Positions 24,991 through 33,123 of a stretch of DNA of 43,447 bases are shown piece after piece. The DNA lies in the NCBI GenBank assembly GCA_017483665.1, contig JAFUVM010000098.1, positions 1 through 43,447 of the forward strand, given 5' to 3'. This DNA comes from Bacteroidaceae bacterium (lineage in GTDB: Bacteria; Bacteroidota; Bacteroidia; Bacteroidales; Bacteroidaceae). Position 1 is the stretch's first letter; each line of letters starts with the position of its first letter. Both the position numbers and the translations under genes were made by a program. Under the pieces are notes generated by a model that ran no database searches, had not been told where the DNA came from, and saw only the letters and a program-made list of their open reading frames with translations.

Positions 24991-26472
24991 ATGAAGCAGA
25001 AATTACTTATTTTGCTGCTCCTTGTCTCACAGGTAGCAATGGGGCAAAACCCCAAGAGAGAATTTCGTGGAGCCTGGATTCAGGCCGTCAACGGACAGTT
25101 CCAAAACATTGGGCGCGACCGCATGCAGGCCATGCTCGTCAACCAGCTGAACGACCTGCAGAAGGACGGCATCAATGCCATCTTCTTTCAGGTGCGTGTG
25201 GAAGGCGATGCGCTCTATCCAAGCCTGCTGGAGCCCTGGAGCCGCTACCTGACAGGCCAGCAGGGACTTCCGCCAGACCCCTATTGGGACCCGCTGCAAT
25301 GGATGATTGAGCAGTGCCACATGCGACAGATGGAGTTGCACGCCTGGATTAACCCGTTCCGCGCCAAGACGAAAGGCACGACGGCCTTGGCTGCCAATCA
25401 CGAGTATTGCCGCCATCCCGACCGCTTCTTCAACTACGACGGACTGTTCCTCTTCGACCCCGGACGGCCGGAGAACCGCGACTACATCTGCCAGGTGGTC
25501 CTCGACATTGTAAAACGTTACGACGTAGACGGCATCCACATGGACGACTACTTCTACCCCTACCCTGTGGCTGGAGTGGAAATTCCCGACGACGCATCAT
25601 ATTACACCTACGGCAGTCCCATGAATCGTGCTGACTGGCGCAGGCAGAACGTCAACCAGTTCATGCAGCAGATGTACCGTACGATACGCGAGACGAAGCC
25701 TTGGGTGAAGTTCGGTGTCGCTCCGTTCGGCATCTACCGCAACCAGCGCACCGACCCGGCGGGAAGTGCCACAACCGGCCTGCAGAACTACGACGACCTC
25801 TACGCCGACGTGCTGGAATGGGTGCGGCAAGGATGGGTGGACTACAACATTCCGCAAATCTATTGGGAAATAGGCAACAAGGCTGCCGACTATGAGACGC
25901 TCATCCACTGGTGGAGCAAGAATGCCGGCTCGCGTCCCCTCTATATCGGACAAGACGTGAACCGTACGGTCAAGTATCCCGACCCGACCGCCCCGAACCA
26001 GCATCAGATGCACCGCAAGTACCAGCTTCAACGCTCCCTGCCCGGCATCTTTGGCAGCTGTCAGTGGTATGCAGCTGCCGTCTGCGAGAACCCAGGCACC
26101 TATCAGGAGGCATTGCGGCAGATGTACCATAGCACGCCGGCCCTGCAACCTCTGATGCCCTGGATTGACGACCAGGCTCCCCGTAAGCCTCGTAAAGTCA
26201 CCATCATCTGGACGGAGGACGGACCTGTGCTCTTCTGGACGGAGCCCGATGCCAGGTACTTAATGGACGTTGCGCAACAGTACGTTGTCTATCGCTTCGG
26301 TCCGGGCGAGAAGGTTGACCTGAACGATGCCTCACACATCCTGTGCATCACGAAGAACACGATGCTGCCACTCGAATACAAGGGAGGCCAGACGAAGTAC
26401 ACCTATGTTGTCACTGCCCTGGACCGCCTGCATAACGAGTCGAGGGGGGTCAAGAAGAAAGTGAAACTTTAA
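24991..26472 (+). CDS. secreted GHL10-family glycosidase-like protein, second copy
   Basis: Exported 493-residue relative of the gene at 17812. Signal peptide MKQKLLILLLLVSQVAMGQ, then the GHL10 barrel: FRGAWIQAVNGQF, INAIFFQVRVEGDALYPS, MELHAWINPFRAK, and YDVDGIHMDDYFYPYP with the conserved acidic pair. PQIYWEIGN and the C-terminal domain with VVTALDRLHNES complete the pattern. The two proteins share architecture but differ at most positions, so they are not a recent duplication. The next gene starts 20 bp after the stop and is probably cotranscribed. Confidence 0.86.
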   Translation: MKQKLLILLLLVSQVAMGQNPKREFRGAWIQAVNGQFQNIGRDRMQAMLVNQLNDLQKDGINAIFFQVRVEGDALYPSLLEPWSRYLTGQQGLPPDPYWDPLQWMIEQCHMRQMELHAWINPFRAKTKGTTALAANHEYCRHPDRFFNYDGLFLFDPGRPENRDYICQVVLDIVKRYDVDGIHMDDYFYPYPVAGVEIPDDASYYTYGSPMNRADWRRQNVNQFMQQMYRTIRETKPWVKFGVAPFGIYRNQRTDPAGSATTGLQNYDDLYADVLEWVRQGWVDYNIPQIYWEIGNKAADYETLIHWWSKNAGSRPLYIGQDVNRTVKYPDPTAPNQHQMHRKYQLQRSLPGIFGSCQWYAAAVCENPGTYQEALRQMYHSTPALQPLMPWIDDQAPRKPRKVTIIWTEDGPVLFWTEPDARYLMDVAQQYVVYRFGPGEKVDLNDASHILCITKNTMLPLEYKGGQTKYTYVVTALDRLHNESRGVKKKVKL

Positions 26473-26492
26473 GCCTTCGCTTTTCCCCTTTG

Positions 26493-27455
26493 ATGTATCG
26501 CTCTTGGCTGAAGGTATTCATCTTCCCGGTTCTGCTTTATCTTTGTGCCGGGGCAAGGGCACAGCGGATTGTGTGGTGGAACGTGGAAAACCTGTTCGAC
26601 TGCCAGGACGATTCGCTCAAGGAGGACGAACAGTTCCTGCCGGAAGGTGAATATCATTGGACCAAAAACCACTACTGGAAGAAGCTTGACAACCTCTCGC
26701 GAACCATCGCAGCCATTGCCGGCAACGAGGACTGGCCGATAATTGTGGGGATGTGCGAAGTGGAGAATGACACCGTCCTGCACGACCTCACCCGCCGCAG
26801 TACGCTTCGAGTGGCACACTATGCTTACGTCCACGAGGAAGGACCGGACGTTCGCGGCATCGACGTCGCAATGCTCTACGACTCTTTGCAGTTCCGTTTA
26901 CACGGTCACGAAGCAATTCGCATCCCCTCGGCCGAGCATGGCTATCGTCCCACACGCGACATTCTGCACGCCTGGGGACTTTGCCCCACCGTTCCTGACA
27001 CATTACATATTATTATAGTACACTTGCCCAGCCGTGCAGGAAGCGGACGGAAAGGCGAAGCACACAGAAAGCTTGCCGCCAGCACACTATGCCATGTGCT
27101 TGATAATCTCTCGAATAAGAATGTCCTGCTCATGGGCGACTTCAACGCAGAACCGGGCGATGCCATCTTCCGCAGCATAGGCGAACGCATGACTTCGCTC
27201 ATGCCGCAAACCCGCAGGGAACTGCGAAGGGCACAAGGCACCTACTACTTCCGGAACCTTTGGGGATTTCTCGACCACATCCTTGTCAGCCCTCGTCTGC
27301 ATCCATATTGCCAGAAAGTCAAGGTGGGGCGCTTTCCCTTCCTGCTTACAGAAAAAGGCACGCCGTGGCGCACCTTTCAAGGTCCTGTTTACAAAGGAGG
27401 TTTCAGCGATCACCTGCCCATCTGGGTAGACTTGCATGAAGATAAGACTCCTTGA
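26493..27455 (+). CDS. secreted endonuclease/exonuclease/phosphatase-fold protein
   Basis: EEP-superfamily metal-dependent phosphodiesterase of 320 residues with an N-terminal signal peptide (about 1-22, ending GARAQ). Catalytic motifs: WWNVENLFD (Asn), GMCEVEN (metal-binding Glu), MGDFNAEPGD (Asp/Asn), and the final GFSDHLPIW (Asp-His). Export suggests an extracellular nuclease or phosphatase; the substrate is not determined. The ATG at 26493 is one codon after an in-frame TTG. It lies 20 bp behind the GHL10 gene; a link between glycan and nucleic acid or phosphate scavenging is possible but not shown. Confidence 0.85.
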   Translation: MYRSWLKVFIFPVLLYLCAGARAQRIVWWNVENLFDCQDDSLKEDEQFLPEGEYHWTKNHYWKKLDNLSRTIAAIAGNEDWPIIVGMCEVENDTVLHDLTRRSTLRVAHYAYVHEEGPDVRGIDVAMLYDSLQFRLHGHEAIRIPSAEHGYRPTRDILHAWGLCPTVPDTLHIIIVHLPSRAGSGRKGEAHRKLAASTLCHVLDNLSNKNVLLMGDFNAEPGDAIFRSIGERMTSLMPQTRRELRRAQGTYYFRNLWGFLDHILVSPRLHPYCQKVKVGRFPFLLTEKGTPWRTFQGPVYKGGFSDHLPIWVDLHEDKTP

Positions 27456-27482
27456 GCACGATGTCTAAGGAACATATTTATG

Positions 27483-27928
27483 TCTAAGGAGTTTAGGAGG
27501 AGAGGAGTCTCTTCTGATAAAAACTCCTCCACTCCTTGAATCCTTAGAGATAGTTTCAGGCGACCGGGATTATTTTGTCTAAGGAGTTTAGGAGTAAGGG
27601 AGGATATTCTGAAAAAACTCCTCAACTCCTTGACTCCATAGAGATAGTTTTAGGCGACCGGGACATTTTTATGTCTAAGGAGTTTAGGAGTAAGGGAGTC
27701 TCTTCTGAAAAACTCCTCCACTCCTTGACTCCTTAGAGATAGTTTCAGGCGACTGGGATTTTTTTATCTAAGGAGTTTAGGAGTAAAGGAGTCTCTTCTG
27801 AAAAAAAACTCCTCAACTCCTTGACTCATTAGAGATAGTTTCAGGCGACCGGGATTATTTTGTCTAAGGAGTTTAGGAGTAAGGGAGTCTCTTCTGAAAA
27901 AAACTCTTTGACTCCTTGACTCCTTAGA
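27483..27928. repeat. hairpin repeat array 1 (five units, 93-96 bp)
   Basis: Units start at 27483, 27578, 27674, 27767 and 27863, each opening with TCTAAGGAGTTTAGGAG and closing with ACTCCTTGACTCCTTAGA. Within a unit the ends pair as a 26-bp stem interrupted by symmetric 2- and 3-nt internal loops, around a loop near CTCTTCTGAAAA. Units are joined by a conserved spacer of about 25 bp (GATAGTTTCAGGCGACCGGG). A broken copy (27461-27470) precedes unit 1, and the last stem is damaged (CTCTTTGACTCC). No open frame runs through the array. Confidence 0.93.
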
Positions 27929-27967
27929 GATAGTTTATGGCTAAGGGGGCAGGAGTAGAATTCTTCC

Positions 27968-28354
27968 TTAGAGGTTGGTGTAGCGGGAGTTATATACTGC
28001 ATGGATGCCGTCCTGCAGAGACTCTTCATTAAAATTAACAACATAGCCCATCTCACAGTTCTTTAGCACGAGGTAGGTGTAGAGCTGCTTCTCGAAGAGT
28101 TTGCGATACTCGGTGACACTCTTAAGTTCGAGGATTATGCAGTCATCAACTATGAGATCGAGGCGTAGGTCGTTCTGCATACGCTCGCCCTTGTAAAAGA
28201 CAGGAACAGGCACCTGGCGCTCCACATGGAAGCCTTGTGCCGTGAGCTCCTTGGCGGCAGCCTCTTCGTAGATGCTCTCCAGAAGGCCTGGCCCCAGCTG
28301 GCTGTGTACCTCGTAGAGGCACTTCAGCAGACGGTATGTGTAGTTTCTGTCCAT
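27968..28354 (-). CDS. GxxExxY protein (PD-(D/E)XK-like)
   Basis: Small protein of 128 residues with the family-defining GLLESIY (GxxExxY) in QLGPGLLESIYEEAAAKEL near 22. The segment LRLDLIVDDCIILELKSV (near 64-80) has the Asp ... Glu-x-Lys spacing of the PD-(D/E)XK nuclease fold, followed by the helix KLFEKQLYTYLVL with a conserved Gln. The family (TIGR04256 / PDDEXK_3 as I recall) has no established function; nuclease activity is inference. The ATG is 14 bp from array 2 and the TAA stop sits inside a TCTAAGG repeat border, so the gene is fully enclosed by the two hairpin arrays. No TAnnTTTG box is seen between the upstream array and the start. Confidence 0.88.
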   Translation of the reverse strand: MDRNYTYRLLKCLYEVHSQLGPGLLESIYEEAAAKELTAQGFHVERQVPVPVFYKGERMQNDLRLDLIVDDCIILELKSVTEYRKLFEKQLYTYLVLKNCEMGYVVNFNEESLQDGIHAVYNSRYTNL

Positions 28355-28368
28355 TTTCTTATTTTCTG

Positions 28369-28600
28369 TCTAAGGAGTTTAGGAGGAAAGGAGTTTTGTT
28401 ATTCGGACGATACTCCTCAACTCCTTGACTCCTTAGAGATTAATTCTTTGGTTAAGGAGTTTAGGAGGAGAGGAGTTTTGTCGTTCGGAAGATACTCCTC
28501 AACTCCTTGACTCCTTAGAGACTGATTCTTTGGTAAGGAGTTTAGGAGGAAAGGAGTTTTGTTATTCGGAAGATACTCCTCAACTCCTTGACTCCTTAGA
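28369..28600. repeat. hairpin repeat array 2 (three units, about 82 bp)
   Basis: Units start at about 28369, 28451 and 28532. The stem is the same as in array 1 (TCTAAGGAGT ... ACTCCTTAGA with GGAG modules), but the loop (GTTATTCGGAAGAT) and the spacer (GATTAATTCTTTGG) differ from array 1 and are conserved within array 2. The last unit ends 7 bp before the aroC stop codon. Confidence 0.93.
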
Positions 28601-28607
28601 ATATATC

Positions 28608-29684
28608 TTAAATGCGGGTGGACTTGTTGAGCAAGTAGGCATCGAGTATCGTGATAGCTGCCATCGCCTCAACGACAGGCACGGCACGAGGCAGGACGCA
28701 GGCATCGTGGCGACCGCGGGCAGTCAGTTTGGTTGGAGTGCCATTCTTGTCGACCGTTTCCTGCTCTCTGAGAAGCGTGGCAACAGGCTTGAAGGCAACG
28801 CGGAAGTAAATGTCCTGACCGTTGGAGATGCCGCCCTGAATGCCGCCACTGTTGTTCGTCCTTGTCGTGATGCCACCTTTGCCGTCAGGTTCGAACACGT
28901 CGTTCTGCTCGCTGCCTCTGCCGCTGGCACCAGCAAATCCCAAGCCATATTCAAAGCCCTTCACAGCATTGATGCTGAGCATGGCAGCACCGAGCTGAGC
29001 CTGCAACTTGCCGAAGGCCGGTTCGCCAAGGCCTGCCGGGCAACCTTTTACTACGCATGCAATAACGCCGCCAATCGTGTCGCCCTCGTCCTTAACCTCT
29101 AAGATAAGCTGGGACATTTGCTCCGCTACCTTGTCGTCAGGGCAACGAACCGCATTCTGCTCCGCCTTGTCGAGGTCATAGTCAAGGTAAGAACCAGGCA
29201 GGACTATGTTGCCAACCTGCTGCGTATAGGCTTGTACGGTGATGCCAAGCTGACGGAGGGCAAGTTTGGCAAGGGCGCCTGCAACAACGCGACTGATGGT
29301 CTCGCGAGCCGAACTGCGCCCGCCGCCACGATGGTCGCGGATGCCATATTTCTGCTCGTAGGTGAAGTCGGCGTGCGAGGGACGGAACACATTGCGCATC
29401 TCCTCGTAGTCCTGGCTATGTTGATTGGTGTTGCGAACAAGGAAACCGATGGGTGTTCCCGTTGTGCGGCCTTCGAAGATGCCGCTGAGAAGTTCCACCT
29501 CGTCTGCTTCCTTTCGGGCGGTCGTAAGATTGCTCTGCCCGGGTTTGCGGCGTGCCAACTCGCTTTGAATGAAGGCAACATCGACCTCGATACCGGCCGG
29601 CATGCCGTCGACGACACCACCAATGCCCGCACCATGACTCTCGCCAAAGGAGGTGAGGCGGAAAAGAGTTCCAAACGTGTTCAT
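28608..29684 (-). CDS. aroC: chorismate synthase
   Basis: Last enzyme of the shikimate pathway, converting EPSP to chorismate with reduced FMN. The 358-residue protein has the three family signatures: [18 protein letters not shown] near 14, [17 protein letters not shown] near 120, and the C-terminal [18 protein letters not shown], plus [15 protein letters not shown] for FMN/substrate binding. It lies 38 bp behind glgB on the same strand, so it may be read from the glgB or MORN transcript; no clear own promoter was found. Confidence 0.96.
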   Translation of the reverse strand: MNTFGTLFRLTSFGESHGAGIGGVVDGMPAGIEVDVAFIQSELARRKPGQSNLTTARKEADEVELLSGIFEGRTTGTPIGFLVRNTNQHSQDYEEMRNVFRPSHADFTYEQKYGIRDHRGGGRSSARETISRVVAGALAKLALRQLGITVQAYTQQVGNIVLPGSYLDYDLDKAEQNAVRCPDDKVAEQMSQLILEVKDEGDTIGGVIACVVKGCPAGLGEPAFGKLQAQLGAAMLSINAVKGFEYGLGFAGASGRGSEQNDVFEPDGKGGITTRTNNSGGIQGGISNGQDIYFRVAFKPVATLLREQETVDKNGTPTKLTARGRHDACVLPRAVPVVEAMAAITILDAYLLNKSTRI

Positions 29685-29722
29685 AGAGGACTATCTGAAC
29701 GTACGAAGACCCAGGTTACATT

Positions 29723-31825
29723 TTATTCCTTTAACTTCTTCAGGACGCAAGCCGTACGCGTGGGAAGATAGAGCTTGAGCCAGCCTTTGTTCTCGCGGGC
29801 AAGGCGTCCGTCGTAGACCGTATAGTGGATGAGCTTGTCGTCGTTGAAGCCGTTGCCGCCGAAGTCGGGATTGTCCGTGTTGAGGATGTACTCGTATGCT
29901 CCCTGCTCGACCATGAAGCCGTAGCCTGTATAGGAGTTGAAGGGACTGAAGTTGAAGAAGAAGAGAAGGTCGCCACGGCGGAAGGCGAACACCTGGTCGC
30001 CGTCGTTGTGCCATATCTCAACGACATTCTGCTTTTCGAAGCCCTTGTGCTTCCTTGCCACCTTGAGCATGGCTGCGTCGAAGTCGCCGAGGAAATGATA
30101 GCAGAGCTCCTTGTTGTCGACGAGATTCCACTGGCGGCGGGCATATTTGTAGCTCCAGCCGTTGCCTTCGCGCGGGAAGTCGACCCACTCGGGATGACCG
30201 AACTCATTACCCATGAAGTTCAGGTAGCCGCCATTGATGGTGCCGAATGTGGCAAGGCGAATCATCTTGTGGAGGGCAATGCCACGTGTGACGGTGGAGT
30301 TCTCGTCACCTTTCTTGAAGTGCCAGTACATGTCGCTGTCAATGAGGCGGAAGATGATGGTCTTGTCGCCCACAAGCGCCTGGTCGTGGCTCTCGGCATA
30401 GGAGATGGTTCGTTCGTCGCGGCGGCGGTTGGTGAGCTCCCAAAGGATGGAGCTGGGCTTCCAGTCCTCGTCGCGCAGTTCCTTGATAATCTTTATCCAA
30501 TAGTCGGGAATATTCATTGCCAGACGGTAGTTGAAGCCGTAGCCTCCGTCCTTGAAGGGAAGTGCCAGGCCGGGCATTCCGCTCACCTCCTCGGCAATGG
30601 TGATGGCATTCTTGTTCACGGCGTGGATGAGCTCGTTGGCAAGGGTGAGATAGGTGATGGCATTGCCGTCCTGATGGCCGTTGAAGTAGTCGCCATAGGA
30701 CATATAGCTCTCGCCCAGGCCATGACTGTAGTAGAGCATGGAGGTGACGCCGTCGAAGCGGAAGCCGTCGAAGCGGAACTCCTCGAGCCAGTACTTGCAG
30801 TTGGAGAGCAGGAAGTGCAGCACCTCGTTCTTGCCATAGTCGAAGCAGAGACTGTCCCAGGCGGGATGCTCGCGACGGTCGCCCTGGTTGAAGTACTGAC
30901 AGGGGTCGCCTGCGAAGTTGGCAAGGCCTTCCACCTCGTTCTTCACGGCGTGGCTGTGCACGATGTCCATAATGACGGAGATGCCCATGCTGTGAGCTTT
31001 GTCGACAAGCGACTTGAGGTCATCGGGCGTACCGAAGCGGGAGCTTGGGGCGAAGAAGCTGCTCACGTGGTAGCCGAAACTGCCATAGTAGGGGTGCTCC
31101 TGAATGGCCATTATCTGGATGCAGTTATAACCATCGGCTGCCACGCGGGGCAGGATATTGTCGCGGAACTCGGCGTATGAGCCAATGTCTTCCTTGTCCT
31201 GAGCCATACCGATGTGGCATTCGTAGATGAGCAGCGGGTTGGTCGTCGGGCGGAACTTCTCCACTTTCCACTGGTAGGCTTCCTCGGGGTCCCATACCTG
31301 AGCGGAGAAGATGTGTGTCTCGGGGTCTTGCACGACACGCGTTGCCCAGGCCGGGATGCGTTCGCCCTGACCGCCTTCCCAATGCACAATGAGCTTGAAG
31401 AGTGTGCCGTGGCGGAAGGACTTGTTCTTAATCTTCAGTTCCCAGTTGCCAGTACCGCGGATGCGCCTCATGGCATAGCGGGCACTTTCCTTCCATCCGT
31501 TGAAGTCGCCAACAACGAAGATGTCGATGGCATTGGGCGCCCATTCGCGCAGCACCCATCCGTCCTCCGTCTTGTGGAGGCCGAAGTAGAGGTAGCCGCT
31601 GGCGAACTCGCTGAGGTTGTTCGTGCCGTTTGTCAGTTCGGCCATCTTGCGCGCGGCCTCGTCGTGGCGGCCGTTGATGGCGTCGGCAAACTCGGAGAGA
31701 GCATTGTCGTTACGGATAATCTTGAGAACGCTGGGCACCGGTGCAGCTTTCTTGGCTGAAGAGGACGCCTTCTTACTGGTGGATTTCTTCGATGTCTTGG
31801 AATCCGTTGCTTTTGTACGAGCCAT
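29723..31825 (-). CDS. glgB: 1,4-alpha-glucan branching enzyme (GH13, eukaryote-like type)
   Basis: Cytoplasmic enzyme that makes alpha-1,6 branches in glycogen. The 700-residue product starts with a Lys/Ser/Ala-rich tail (about 1-30, repeated SKK and KKA), unusual for the family, then a CBM48-like domain (WVLREWAPNAIDIFVVGDFNGW) and the GH13 barrel: DIVHSH, the nucleophile Asp in FRFDGVTSM, the acid/base Glu in IAEEVSGMP, and YAESHDQALVGDK. The motif set (HGLGESYMSYGDYF, DPCQYF) matches the GH13_8 subfamily shared with eukaryotes. It follows the MORN gene by 58 bp on the same strand. Confidence 0.94.
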   Translation of the reverse strand: MARTKATDSKTSKKSTSKKASSSAKKAAPVPSVLKIIRNDNALSEFADAINGRHDEAARKMAELTNGTNNLSEFASGYLYFGLHKTEDGWVLREWAPNAIDIFVVGDFNGWKESARYAMRRIRGTGNWELKIKNKSFRHGTLFKLIVHWEGGQGERIPAWATRVVQDPETHIFSAQVWDPEEAYQWKVEKFRPTTNPLLIYECHIGMAQDKEDIGSYAEFRDNILPRVAADGYNCIQIMAIQEHPYYGSFGYHVSSFFAPSSRFGTPDDLKSLVDKAHSMGISVIMDIVHSHAVKNEVEGLANFAGDPCQYFNQGDRREHPAWDSLCFDYGKNEVLHFLLSNCKYWLEEFRFDGFRFDGVTSMLYYSHGLGESYMSYGDYFNGHQDGNAITYLTLANELIHAVNKNAITIAEEVSGMPGLALPFKDGGYGFNYRLAMNIPDYWIKIIKELRDEDWKPSSILWELTNRRRDERTISYAESHDQALVGDKTIIFRLIDSDMYWHFKKGDENSTVTRGIALHKMIRLATFGTINGGYLNFMGNEFGHPEWVDFPREGNGWSYKYARRQWNLVDNKELCYHFLGDFDAAMLKVARKHKGFEKQNVVEIWHNDGDQVFAFRRGDLLFFFNFSPFNSYTGYGFMVEQGAYEYILNTDNPDFGGNGFNDDKLIHYTVYDGRLARENKGWLKLYLPTRTACVLKKLKE

Positions 31826-31883
31826 ATTTTATAATGAATTTATTATTTTCTCGTTAGGTGGCGGGCTTGCTGAAACCTGCTTG

Positions 31884-33002
31884 TCAGGGATTGATGGGTA
31901 CGCCGTTCCTGTATGTCACTTTGCGCAGGAGGAGGCCGTTCTTGTCTTTCTCGATGAATTCGCCATCTTTCTTGTCGGCGCTGAAGTTGCCTTCGTAGCG
32001 GATGCCGTCAGCGTCCTCCAGGATGCCTTTGCCTTCCTTCAGCCCTTTGCGGAACGTTCCCTTGAACCTCACGCCGTCTGATTGCCGGAGGATGCCTTCG
32101 CCGTCGAGCAGGCCGTCAGCCCACCCACCGTCGTACTCATCGCCGTTTGCCCAGCGGTACTTGCCTGTGCCGTGCTGCTTGTTGTGGCGCCATTGGCCTG
32201 TGTAGGTGGCTCCGGTGTGCCAGGTGAAGGTGCCTGTTCCGTCCTGTTCTCCGTCCTTGAAGTGGCCCACGTACTTGTCGCCGTTGGCAAAGGTATAGAT
32301 GCCTTCTCCGGTGCGCTGGCCGTGGACGTACTGCCCCTCGTAGCGGTTGCCGTCGTGGAAGAGGAAGATGCCTCGGCCATGCTGCTGGTCGTCGCTCCAG
32401 TCGCCTGTATAGGAGTCGCCTGTGGAATAGGTGAAGGTGCCTTTGCCCGACTTCTTGTTTTCGCGCCAGCTGCCTTCGTAGCGGTTGCCGTCTTTCCAGT
32501 CGAACACGCCGTGGCCGTCCTTCATGTCGTTCTTCCAATGTCCTTCGTAGAATGCTCCGTTCTGGGCAAAGGTATAGCGGCCCTCGCCGTCGCGCTTGTC
32601 CTGGCTCCAGGTGCCGACGTAGGTGTCGCCGTTGTAGTAGTACATGGTGCCTTCTCCCTGCTGGAAGTCGCGGAACCATAGTCCTTCGTAGCGGTTGTTA
32701 TTGGCAAAGTAATAGGTTCCCTCGCCGTGTTGCTGGTCCTGATACCACTCACCGTCGTACTTCTCGCCGTCAGCAAACTGGTAGGTTCCCTTGCCTTGGC
32801 GCTTGCCTTTGACGTACTGGCCTTCGTGGTAGTCTCCGTTGGGATAGACGGTCTTCCCTTGTCCGTATGGCTTCCCGCGGAACATTTCTCCCTGGTATTC
32901 GCCTCCGCCGGGGAAGGTGTAGTTGCCTATCTTTATCTGCTGAGCCCGGAGGCTGCATGCAGCGAGTATCAAAAAAGAATATATTGCAAATGCACGATGC
33001 AT
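31884..33002 (-). CDS. exported MORN-repeat protein (14 repeats)
   Basis: Protein of 372 residues: signal peptide (1-20, ending CSLRAQ), then about 14 consecutive MORN repeats of 23 residues with the pattern YxGxW/F-xxxxxxG-x-G-xxxxxxG-(D/N). MORN repeats form elongated beta sheets that bind lipids or other proteins; in bacteria the role is mostly unknown. The last repeat degenerates into a charged tail (DGEFIEKDKNGLLLRK). The repeats are diverged at DNA level, so it is not a recent expansion. It stands between dnaX and glgB with its own promoter. Confidence 0.92.
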   Translation of the reverse strand: MHRAFAIYSFLILAACSLRAQQIKIGNYTFPGGGEYQGEMFRGKPYGQGKTVYPNGDYHEGQYVKGKRQGKGTYQFADGEKYDGEWYQDQQHGEGTYYFANNNRYEGLWFRDFQQGEGTMYYYNGDTYVGTWSQDKRDGEGRYTFAQNGAFYEGHWKNDMKDGHGVFDWKDGNRYEGSWRENKKSGKGTFTYSTGDSYTGDWSDDQQHGRGIFLFHDGNRYEGQYVHGQRTGEGIYTFANGDKYVGHFKDGEQDGTGTFTWHTGATYTGQWRHNKQHGTGKYRWANGDEYDGGWADGLLDGEGILRQSDGVRFKGTFRKGLKEGKGILEDADGIRYEGNFSADKKDGEFIEKDKNGLLLRKVTYRNGVPINP

Positions 33003-33028
33003 CTTTGTCCCTTATTATAATTCGCGGA

Positions 33029-33036
33029 CAAAGATA
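33029..33036 (-). promoter_or_regulatory. promoter -7 box of the MORN gene
   Basis: TATCTTTG on the minus strand, 26 bp before the ATG. It may also drive glgB and aroC downstream. Confidence 0.6.
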
Positions 33037-33123
33037 CGAAATAATTCCCGAACGGACAAATTCCTTGACGTTAAATTTGTTAAATATGCAAGATTGCAAT
33101 AATTGAGAATTGTTTTGGCCGTT

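Noticed and set aside
27483..28600. CRISPR array
   Set aside because: Units are long hairpins with conserved, not unique, spacers, and no cas genes are present.
28226..29102. Plus-strand frames across the repeat array and aroC
   Set aside because: They read through the hairpin repeats and antisense of aroC; no homology is recognisable.
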